Assembly (NCBI GenBank): GCA_949128015.1
Contig: CASBRC010000385.1
Span: 1-7,900 of the forward strand
Reading direction: 5' to 3'
DNA from: Synechococcales cyanobacterium PMM_0003
Lineage (GTDB): Bacteria; Cyanobacteriota; Cyanobacteriia; Pseudanabaenales; Pseudanabaenaceae
Length of the DNA: 7,900 nucleotides
Part shown: one piece after another, positions 1 through 6,424 of the stretch
How the letters are laid out: each line of letters begins with the position of its first letter
Numbering within the stretch: position 1 is the first letter of the stretch
The notes under the pieces: generated by a model
What the model saw: the letters and a program-made list of their open reading frames with translations, nothing else
What the model was told of the DNA's origin: nothing
Databases searched by the model: none
Made by a program: the position numbers and the translations under genes

Positions 1-107
1 CTTGGCTCAAAGCTAAAACCCGTTGAAACGGGTTAAAGACGATTTTTAGAAATTTTTCAGTCGGTTTTAACCGACTTAAGCTTTGAGCCAAGAACTTTAG
101 TTCTTGG
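1..107. repeat. Nested palindromic intergenic repeat with several hairpins
   Basis: This is a compact array of inverted repeats. The outer pair is CTTGGCTCAAAGCT at 1-14 and its exact reverse complement at 79-92. Inside it lie two shorter hairpins: AACCCGT/ACGGGTT (17-23 with 28-34, loop TGAA) and AGTCGGTT/AACCGACT (59-66 with 69-76, tight T-rich loop). A fourth hairpin, CCAAGAAC/GTTCTTGG (88-95 with 100-107, loop TTTA), shares bases 88-92 with the right outer arm, so the outer stem and this hairpin cannot form together. All pairings were read directly from the sequence. The pattern fits dispersed palindromic repeats of cyanobacterial intergenic DNA; copy number elsewhere in the genome is unknown. 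It lies downstream of the minus-strand GAF gene and could help end or stabilise its transcript, but no stem is followed by a clear T-run. Confidence 0.75.
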
Positions 108-151
108 TTAGCTGCGCTTCTAGGGCAAAAGCTTAACCCGAACTGACGTTA
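108..151. other. Short intergenic stretch after the GAF gene
   Basis: No gene is visible between the palindromic repeat and the stop codon of the minus-strand GAF gene. The text around 111-140 (GCTGCGCTTC, then GCTTAACCC) may be the outer part of the same dispersed repeat, but this cannot be shown from a single copy. Confidence 0.4.
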
Positions 152-1285
152 CTATAGGTTCTCAGATTGTAAATCTAGCAACATTTGGCGAAGCTCTTGT
201 TGAGAAGCGGTTAATTCATGAACTTGGCGTTGTAGTAACGCAATCTCATCTAGTTTTTGTTGCATATTTTCGATTAGATCGCCAACTTTTTGTTGTAGAT
301 AAATAACTTTGGACTGAGCATTGTTTTCATCTTTACTTTCATCTTGAGTACAATTTCCCAGTACATCTTCTAGAGTTATCGATTCTAAATCAACACCATA
401 GATATTTTGTGGAGCATTTATTCTCTCAAAAACACGGGGATATGAACTAGAGCTAGAGTCTATTTTTTGATCTAGTCTTTGCATAGCAAGATTAATGGCG
501 TGATTAATAGAAGTTTCACTGTCTTTGATGCGACTTCTATTCAGTATTTCATTCTCTTCATCATCGGATAAAACGAAGGTATTTAATAATGCGATATCAT
601 CTGTGATTAGCTCTGGCTGAGATTGCACAACTTCTAAATCCCTAGATAGATCAACCCTTTTTGCGATAAATTCTTCGCGATCGTTCTCTTCATCGCATAT
701 CTGAGTGTCTGGAATTGCTATTTGCGAGAGTGCCGATGTTTGCAGACTTAATTCCCAAGACTGCAAACATTGACTTAAAACCTTAGATAACTCAAACAAA
801 AAATGAGCTTCTTGCGGTTGCCATTGCCTTTTGCGATCGCATTGTTGGACAAAGGCTAATCCCCATATTTCATCAAAGGCTGTCGATGAATTGAACACAA
901 TTGGGGCTGACATGATCGCTTTAACTTCTGTCTTTTGCCAGCGTTGATGAGCCGTGAAAGTTTCAGATATTTGAGCAGTATCTGACAATTTGACAGCACG
1001 ATCGCGGGGATAGTTTTGGAGAGCATCCACACCAAAATAAGAGATGGGATATATTTGATTTTTGATATTCTGGATATCAGGAGAAATTGCTTCTAGCAAT
1101 ATAATCCCCTCATATTGATTAGTTAATTGATATATGGCAACCCGACTGACAGCTAAACGTTCTCCTAAGCTTATTAAAAAAAATTTTAATAACTCTTCAG
1201 GGCTATTGCTGGAAAGCATGGCTGTGGCAATTGATTTATATTCTAGATTTTCACTAGGATCAAAAAATAATGGAACCCCATTCAT
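152..1285 (-). CDS. GAF-domain protein with C-terminal coiled coil
   Basis: The 377-residue protein is probably a cytoplasmic sensor or signalling protein of unknown ligand and partner. Residues about 15-178 form one GAF domain. Its second half (V121-K-A, S126-A-P-I, then I140-WGLAFVQQC and W155-QPQEAHFL) closely follows the style of phytochrome and cyanobacteriochrome GAF domains, where the equivalent text is VKA..VVPI, WGLLIAHQC and W...E...L. At the place where those domains have the bilin-binding Cys-His pair, this protein has A112-H113, so covalent bilin binding by the usual cysteine is not expected. Residues about 190-325 are an acidic, low-conservation linker with a serine run near 277-281. 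Residues about 326-375 are rich in Q, L and E with heptad spacing and probably form a coiled coil for dimerisation. There is no kinase, GGDEF, HTH or receiver domain, so output must come through partners. The start ATG at 1285-1283 lacks a clear Shine-Dalgarno, common in cyanobacteria; the GAF domain begins close after it. The gene diverges from the ligase-like gene. Confidence 0.88.
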   Translation of the reverse strand: MNGVPLFFDPSENLEYKSIATAMLSSNSPEELLKFFLISLGERLAVSRVAIYQLTNQYEGIILLEAISPDIQNIKNQIYPISYFGVDALQNYPRDRAVKLSDTAQISETFTAHQRWQKTEVKAIMSAPIVFNSSTAFDEIWGLAFVQQCDRKRQWQPQEAHFLFELSKVLSQCLQSWELSLQTSALSQIAIPDTQICDEENDREEFIAKRVDLSRDLEVVQSQPELITDDIALLNTFVLSDDEENEILNRSRIKDSETSINHAINLAMQRLDQKIDSSSSSYPRVFERINAPQNIYGVDLESITLEDVLGNCTQDESKDENNAQSKVIYLQQKVGDLIENMQQKLDEIALLQRQVHELTASQQELRQMLLDLQSENL

Positions 1286-1331
1286 AAGTCATTCAAAAAT
1301 AAGCGATCGTCATAATATTGCTTTTGCGGAT

Positions 1332-1355
1332 TTTTCGGGCTTGTAGCCCAGAAAA
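1332..1355. repeat. Small hairpin in the divergent intergenic region
   Basis: GGGCT (1337-1341) pairs with AGCCC (1345-1349) across a TGT loop. The flanking TTTTC (1332-1336) and GAAAA (1351-1355) extend the stem to ten pairs with one bulged A at 1350. It lies about 45 bp upstream of the GAF start and 100 bp upstream of the ligase-like start. It could be a remnant of a dispersed palindrome or a structure in the GAF-gene leader. There is no T-run that would make it a standard terminator. Confidence 0.5.
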
Positions 1356-1408
1356 TCTTAAATTCGGTTTTGCAATCGGAATTGCTGAGATAATTGCAGT
1401 CTAGCTTA

Positions 1409-1436
1409 TTGACATTGCAAGTCACAGAATTATTTT
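1409..1436 (+). promoter_or_regulatory. Candidate sigma-70-type promoter for the ligase-like gene
   Basis: A perfect -35 word TTGACA (1409-1414) is followed after 16 bp by TATTTT (1431-1436), which matches four of six positions of the -10 consensus. Transcription would begin near 1443, giving a leader of only about 12 nt before the ATG at 1455. No ribosome binding site is visible in that leader. The -35 match is seen directly; promoter activity is inferred. Confidence 0.4.
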
Positions 1437-1454
1437 GCTGGTTTACCAAATTTT

Positions 1455-4001
1455 ATGAGTACAGGTCGGTTAATCGTCCAGTTAGGTATCGCTGCCTATA
1501 TTTTATTCACTTTACTGCCCGATAGTAGTACGCAGATGGTGGCTTTCCCTTGGGTGTTGCTGTGGCAAGTGGGATTGCTATGCTTTGCGATCGCAGGTTT
1601 ATTAAATCTATGGCGGCGTGAAAAGCCATTTTATTTGTTAGGTAGTGGCTTTGACTGGGCGATTGGTGCTGGTTTGATCACATTGTGTTTATCGACAATG
1701 TTTTCGCAGTTTCCTAATCAGGGGATGTGGTATAGCCTGACGGCGTTTGGATACTTTATCGCGCTGTATGTGACTAATAATTTTTTGCATGTAGAGTCGC
1801 CTAAATCGATTACTCCTCCTTTACGGGTGACAGAAAAATCTTCGAGGCTTTTGCCGATTCTACGCTTTCAGGGCTTGTTAGGATTTGCGGTAATTATTGA
1901 AAGCTTGTTCTTGTGGATCACGCAAACATGGCTGCCGCAATTGGCTAATTTTGCCAAGCTTAATCAATGGGGACTCAATCTTAGTTACGATTTCTCGGAT
2001 TTGCAGTCGCGTAATTGGGCTCCAATGGGACATCAAAACTATGTGGCGGGATTTTTGATGTTAGTTTTGCCGATTTTTGCAAGTTTGGCGATCGCACAGA
2101 CAGGACTGTGGCGATCAATCTGGCTAACTGCCATTGGCTTAGGTTTAATCGATTTGTATACAACTAGTTCGCGGGGCGGATTTTTAGGATTAGGTGCAAT
2201 CGTTCTCTATGGGATTATTGTGGCTTTATTTCGTAATCGTAATAATCTTTGGCTAGTGTCTTTGGGAGGAGGAGGTGCGATCGCCATATTTGGACTGTTA
2301 ATTGCGACTAATAATCGCTTGCGATCGCTCATCTCAGGATTAATCACTAGTTTTTCTAATCCTGCTCAAGGTTCGGGAGAATTACTATTTAGAGCGATCG
2401 CAGCAGATACGGGCTGGCGAATTGGCTTAGAGCATTGGCTATTTGGGGCAGGAGCAGGATCGGCGATCATGCTCTATCAGCAATATCGTCCTCAATGGGC
2501 AGGACGTGAAGCGGAGCTGTTATTTCAGTTACATAGTACGCCTGTGCATCTTTGGGCGGAACTGGGGATCGGTGCAGTAATTACTTTTGCGCTTTTATTC
2601 GTGGCGCTTATTGCTCTATTTATCAAATTACATAAGTCTCAAACTTGGCAAACTAATCCACAGGAACAGGCGATCACCTATGGCTTATTTGGTAGTTTGA
2701 TCGGTTATGGCATGTTGGCGATTACTGACTATCAGCTTGATGTGCCTGCAATTAGTGGCAGCCTAGTGATCGTATTGGCAAGTCTGGCTTATTTAGGGCA
2801 AATGCATACAGGTGAATTGATTAGCCTCGGACATCAAAAGCAGCCCCGTTTTTGGTTAGCGATGATGGCTACTGTTTATTTAATCGCGGCGATCGCATGG
2901 CTGGTTCCTGTAAATACGGCTTGGCAAGCATCGAGTGTCGGGTTTATCTTTCTATCGAGAGCAAGATTTGATTTAGCCGCAGCAAAACAGGAATTTTTAC
3001 CTGAAGCAATATCCGCAATCGATAAGTTCCAAGATCGACTGCAATTTGCTCATAAACTTGCACCTTGGCAACCTTACTACCCATATCAGTTAGGCTGGAA
3101 CTTAGCCGATCTGGCGATTACTTATCCCAATTTACCGCAGTCGAAAGCTTGGCAAAAGGATGGATTGGGCTGGATGAAAACTGCGATCGCAACTAGTCCT
3201 AACAACGAAGCTGGATATAACGCCGCCGCATGGCTGAGTCTGAGAGAAGATTCTGCAAGTGCTGCCCAAGAAGCCGAAACTTATTTTCGTCGTGGTTTGG
3301 AACTAGTTCCCAATAAGAAATCGCTTTCCTTCGGTTTAGGTATAAGTCTATTGCGGCAAGGCAAAAACACCGAAGCGATCGCCGCGATGACGACAGAAGT
3401 AATTAACGATCCCATTTTTATTACTAGTCCAATTTGGACAAATGCACCTTTTCAAAGTCTCTATCCGCAAGTAGTAGACAATCTAGAAAAAATCTATGCC
3501 AATAATCCCAGCAAAGCGCTAAATCTTGCCGCCTTAAGATGGTGGAATGGCAATCCTAATGCAGTTAATGAACTCAGGCAGACAGGGAATCCTACGGCGA
3601 TATTGTTAGCTAATGCGATCGCAAATGACACTAATGCTTTGCGATCGGTGAAGCAAAATCCCCAAACGCCTCTAGAAATGGTGATTTCGGCTTGGCTAAA
3701 TCCTAATTTGCGCGACAAGTTACTAGAGCGTGCCTGTGTATTTACGACAAGTAGCTTGCCCGATGAGCGCTCTGTTACCACCGTTAAAGCGATGAGCGAT
3801 CGCATGAATCAAGTTCCTGATTTTGATGCTTGGTTGCGATCGCCTCTATCTGCTAATAGTCCTTTAGTGATTAATTATCGCAGGGCAAGACTGGGATTTA
3901 ATGTGGTCAGTCGCCATTTGGATGGAGTTGTTCCCCTTGATTTCTTTAATGTTAGCGATCGGGCGGAGATATCCCTCTTTCTTAAAGATTTATTCTCTTA
4001 A
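1455..4001 (+). CDS. O-antigen ligase/polymerase-like membrane protein with TPR-type C-terminus
   Basis: This 848-residue inner-membrane protein belongs to the Wzy_C/O-antigen ligase superfamily (WaaL, Wzy and cyanobacterial IctB-like proteins), whose members join lipid-linked glycans to acceptors or polymerise them. About 12-13 hydrophobic segments are visible between residues 6 and 487, e.g. 6-22, 33-52, 66-82, 137-157, 195-214, 243-259, 265-283, 372-391, 432-449 and 467-487. Family hallmarks are M191-GHQNYVAGFL, T237-SSRGGFLGL and the large loop between about 284 and 371, which contains T319-GWRIGLEHWLFGAG and H360-STPVHLWAELG, followed by another membrane helix. After residue 490 comes a soluble part of about 360 residues; A603-QEAETYFRRGLELVPN and L632-LRQGKNTEAIAAM look like TPR helices. 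IctB-type proteins are usually near 450-480 residues, so the soluble part nearly doubles the length. The ATG at 1455 is a good start because the first membrane helix follows at once. Substrate and acceptor are unknown; I am sure of the superfamily, not of the role. Confidence 0.9.
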   Translation: MSTGRLIVQLGIAAYILFTLLPDSSTQMVAFPWVLLWQVGLLCFAIAGLLNLWRREKPFYLLGSGFDWAIGAGLITLCLSTMFSQFPNQGMWYSLTAFGYFIALYVTNNFLHVESPKSITPPLRVTEKSSRLLPILRFQGLLGFAVIIESLFLWITQTWLPQLANFAKLNQWGLNLSYDFSDLQSRNWAPMGHQNYVAGFLMLVLPIFASLAIAQTGLWRSIWLTAIGLGLIDLYTTSSRGGFLGLGAIVLYGIIVALFRNRNNLWLVSLGGGGAIAIFGLLIATNNRLRSLISGLITSFSNPAQGSGELLFRAIAADTGWRIGLEHWLFGAGAGSAIMLYQQYRPQWAGREAELLFQLHSTPVHLWAELGIGAVITFALLFVALIALFIKLHKSQTWQTNPQEQAITYGLFGSLIGYGMLAITDYQLDVPAISGSLVIVLASLAYLGQMHTGELISLGHQKQPRFWLAMMATVYLIAAIAWLVPVNTAWQASSVGFIFLSRARFDLAAAKQEFLPEAISAIDKFQDRLQFAHKLAPWQPYYPYQLGWNLADLAITYPNLPQSKAWQKDGLGWMKTAIATSPNNEAGYNAAAWLSLREDSASAAQEAETYFRRGLELVPNKKSLSFGLGISLLRQGKNTEAIAAMTTEVINDPIFITSPIWTNAPFQSLYPQVVDNLEKIYANNPSKALNLAALRWWNGNPNAVNELRQTGNPTAILLANAIANDTNALRSVKQNPQTPLEMVISAWLNPNLRDKLLERACVFTTSSLPDERSVTTVKAMSDRMNQVPDFDAWLRSPLSANSPLVINYRRARLGFNVVSRHLDGVVPLDFFNVSDRAEISLFLKDLFS

Positions 4002-4021
4002 TAAGTAGCTAGGCAGAATAA

Positions 4022-4061
4022 AACCCAAAGAGCTATAGCGTGCGCTATAGCTCTTTGGGTT
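4022..4061. terminator. Strong hairpin between convergent genes, probable bidirectional terminator
   Basis: AACCCAAAGAGCTATAGCG (4022-4040) and its exact reverse complement (4043-4061) form a 19-bp perfect stem separated by TG; a real loop would open the innermost pair or two. It begins 21 bp after the plus-strand stop and lies 28 bp beyond the minus-strand stop. On the minus strand the stem is followed by a T-rich stretch (TTTATTCTGCCT); on the plus strand only weak T content follows. A shared terminator is the natural reading, with the minus-strand gene better served. Confidence 0.75.
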
Positions 4062-4091
4062 AAGCAAGATAAAGCTAGCTTTTCTTGCTTA
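4061..4091. terminator. Second hairpin reaching the stop codon of the glycoside hydrolase
   Basis: TAAGCAAGA (4061-4069) pairs with TCTTGCTTA (4083-4091). Inside it the palindrome AAAGCT/AGCTTT (4071-4082) continues the stem after one bulged T at 4070. The right arm includes the TAA stop codon (4091-4089) of the minus-strand gene. It shares base 4061 with the larger hairpin, so the two are stacked end to end. It probably strengthens termination or protects transcript 3' ends; this role is inferred. Confidence 0.55.
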
Positions 4092-6383
4092 AATTTCGAT
4101 AATTACTCGGAGGTCGCCATGTTTTCTATTAACTCGACAGGTAGTGGTATCACTGATCCTTCCGCCTGTACGTTCAAAATCTAGATCTACAACGGCTTGC
4201 CCAATTCGCAAATTGTAAATTGAAAGATGATTAATCGATTTAGGCAAAGCAGGATCGATGATGCGAAGTTGTTTGGCGGGAGCGTTAGGAACAAGATTTA
4301 CCATCATAGAGATTAATTGGAAGATCGTTCCCGTTGCCCAAGCTTGAGGTGAGCAAGCCACAGGATATTGCACTGGTGTACTAAAGCCGCCATCATGTGC
4401 GTAGCCACAAAATAGCTCTGGTGGGCGATGATAGGGCTGCGCTAAAGTCATACTGATCATTCCTTGAGCAACAGCTAATGACTGTTCAACGAGATTAAGC
4501 GATCGCAAACCAATGGCAATTAGACCGTTATCATGGGGCCAAACAGAACCAATGTGATAACCCAGAGGATTATAGGCTGCGGAAAGATTGCTCAGAGTCC
4601 GAATTCCCCAACCGTTAAACATGTCAGGAGCTTTGAGTCGAGTAGCGACCATCAAAGCTTTTTCGGGATCGAAAATTCCTAGATTTAGGCAATGTCCGGG
4701 GTTAGAAGTGATGCTATCAACAGGCTTCCCATCGCCATCTAGTGCAAGAGCGCAATAATCTTGATCAGTTAACCAGAAATCTTTATTAAAGCGAATTTTG
4801 AGATCTTTAGCTTGCGATCGCCATTGATTTGCAAGCTCAGGTAAGTTCTTTTTGTCGGCAAGTTCGCTCATGCGTATTTTCGCAGCATAGACATAGCCCT
4901 GTACTTCTGATAATGCGATCGCACCTTGAGCTAATTTACCCTGCCGATCGACGATGCAATTGTCAGAATCTTTCCAACCTTGATTGGCTAATCCTCTCTT
5001 AGAGCGGCGATTGTAGGTGAGATAACCACTTTTTTCGCAATGACGATCAATCCATTCCATCGCTGCGATCGCATTTGACCATAGCCGATCGATTAGCTCT
5101 GTGTCAGCAGTCCAAGCATAATATTCGGCATAAAGCATTAACCAAAGTGGCGTAGCGTCAACTGTCCCATAGTAGGGCGTGTGTGGAACTTCTTGGCAAC
5201 GCGCCATTTCTCCAAGGCGAATCTCATGCAAAATCTTTCCCTGTTCTTCATCGCGCCAATCATCTTCGACTTTGCCTTGATATTGAGCAAGGATCGATAA
5301 GGTTTCACGGGCGATCGATGGATCTAAAACTAACGTTTGAGAAGCCGCAATAATCGAATCTCGACCAAACAAGGTGGAGAACCAAGGTACACCTGCGGAA
5401 AGGAACCGATGTCCTTCAAAGCTCTGTCTCAATAAATAAATATCCTGCACAGCGCGATTGATCGCTAGATTTAGAGCCTTATTATCAGTGACAATTTTAG
5501 TGGTTTTTTCTGTCCAATTTTTCTCTTCCCAAGCCTCTTCAGCTTGTGCTTGTGCTAAATGAATTGGTACACTCACCATGGAAGTGGGACGATTATTTGT
5601 AAATAAATGAATACGATATCCTAAAGTTATTGACTGATGACTAGCGAGTTTTAATTGCCAAATCGCTGTATAGCCTTCAATGACATCTGGCCGAAGCGCA
5701 TTAAACTGGATCCGAGACTCCATCAACACACCATCTAATCCCTGATAAGCAAGTACTATTTCTTGTTCTGGATTGAATCCTAGAAATAGTGATGGATCAC
5801 GATCTTTGCTTTGAGCTAGAGGATTTTGTGTTAAATGAGGAATATGCCTGAGTAGATTTCCTCTTTTTGCCCTCTTAGCACCTCTAACTTCAAACAAGTC
5901 CAAAAAATCAGCATCAAAGCTGAGACTCATCGTAAAACTAATCGGGTGCGTGTTGTAGTTGGTAACTTGCGTTTCTTCAAACAACCCACCTTTGATCATG
6001 ATATCGCGGTGGATACCAATTGTTTCCGTTTTTATGCCAGTTTCCAGATCGCCAATATGGCGATTAGAGCAGAGGACGGTCATATCAAAGCCTTTACGCG
6101 CTGTACTGCTAAAGAAAATCGGCGATCGCCCTTCAATTTGCAACTCTAACCGACTCAAAAATCTAGTATCACGACAAAACAAGCCCATGCTGCTTTCCAG
6201 CCCTTCGGTGCGACATCCCGTGTCATAGATATTTCCTAGTGTATCGGTAATTAAAAATAACTCATTATCTTTAAGTGTGAGTGTCGAAACAGGACGTTCA
6301 CCAATTTCACATACCCAAGGTGCGATCGGGCTTTCACTTGCGAGAACAAACTTTCTGCCATCAATTTCGATGATGTTATTCAT
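4089..6383 (-). CDS. Amylo-alpha-1,6-glucosidase-type glycoside hydrolase
   Basis: The 764-residue protein resembles the bacterial proteins annotated as amylo-alpha-1,6-glucosidase or glycogen debranching enzyme, with an N-terminal beta-rich GDE_N-type domain (about 36-265) and a C-terminal (alpha/alpha)6 barrel (about 295-730). Barrel motifs in order are G331-VPWFSTLFGRDS, G406-TVDATPLW, N467-QGWKDSDNCI, G591-WGIRTLS, Y608-GYHIGSVWPHDNG in part (the GYHIGSVWPHDNG segment near 608-620), P655-ELFCGY and Y673-PVACSPQAWA. By analogy with GH63-like and related barrels, an Asp of K471-DSD and E656 are the likely acid and base; this assignment is inference. There is no signal peptide, so it acts in the cytoplasm on an alpha-glucan or alpha-glucoside. 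The true substrate is unproven, since members of this fold also cleave small glycosides. The ATG at 6383-6381 has no Shine-Dalgarno, but the gene lies 41 bp after the GT4 gene on the same strand, so co-transcription is likely. Length and motifs look complete. Confidence 0.9.
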   Translation of the reverse strand: MNNIIEIDGRKFVLASESPIAPWVCEIGERPVSTLTLKDNELFLITDTLGNIYDTGCRTEGLESSMGLFCRDTRFLSRLELQIEGRSPIFFSSTARKGFDMTVLCSNRHIGDLETGIKTETIGIHRDIMIKGGLFEETQVTNYNTHPISFTMSLSFDADFLDLFEVRGAKRAKRGNLLRHIPHLTQNPLAQSKDRDPSLFLGFNPEQEIVLAYQGLDGVLMESRIQFNALRPDVIEGYTAIWQLKLASHQSITLGYRIHLFTNNRPTSMVSVPIHLAQAQAEEAWEEKNWTEKTTKIVTDNKALNLAINRAVQDIYLLRQSFEGHRFLSAGVPWFSTLFGRDSIIAASQTLVLDPSIARETLSILAQYQGKVEDDWRDEEQGKILHEIRLGEMARCQEVPHTPYYGTVDATPLWLMLYAEYYAWTADTELIDRLWSNAIAAMEWIDRHCEKSGYLTYNRRSKRGLANQGWKDSDNCIVDRQGKLAQGAIALSEVQGYVYAAKIRMSELADKKNLPELANQWRSQAKDLKIRFNKDFWLTDQDYCALALDGDGKPVDSITSNPGHCLNLGIFDPEKALMVATRLKAPDMFNGWGIRTLSNLSAAYNPLGYHIGSVWPHDNGLIAIGLRSLNLVEQSLAVAQGMISMTLAQPYHRPPELFCGYAHDGGFSTPVQYPVACSPQAWATGTIFQLISMMVNLVPNAPAKQLRIIDPALPKSINHLSIYNLRIGQAVVDLDFERTGGRISDTTTCRVNRKHGDLRVIIEI

Positions 6384-6424
6384 AATGATTGAGATTAATT
6401 ACTTTATTTACTTACTCGTCCACA
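6384..6424 (-). other. 41-bp spacer within the probable GT4-hydrolase operon
   Basis: The spacer is very AT-rich (TAAGTAAATAAAGTAATTAA on the minus strand). It holds no hairpin of terminator type and no clear Shine-Dalgarno. The short distance and absence of a terminator support read-through from the transferase gene into the hydrolase gene. Confidence 0.6.

Noticed and set aside
1..107. CRISPR array
   Set aside because: The repeats are inverted rather than direct and are not spaced by unique spacers of constant length.
1134..1346. Plus-strand open frame of 70 codons overlapping the start of the GAF gene
   Set aside because: It lies almost wholly antisense to the GAF coding region, has no ribosome binding site and its protein shows no recognisable domain.
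1981..2163. Minus-strand open frame of 60 codons inside the ligase-like gene
   Set aside because: It is antisense to the conserved GHQNYVAGF region and shows no independent coding evidence.
3494..3805. Minus-strand open frame of 103 codons inside the ligase-like gene
   Set aside because: It is antisense to a well-supported coding region, and its composition is that expected of a shadow frame.
1455..4001. Naming the ligase-like protein IctB (bicarbonate transport)
   Set aside because: The membrane part belongs to the same superfamily, but the length is nearly double, and the transport role of IctB itself is not firm enough to transfer.
5946..6228. Two plus-strand open frames inside the N-terminal part of the glycoside hydrolase gene
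   Set aside because: Both are antisense to conserved domain sequence, overlap each other in different frames and lack start signals.
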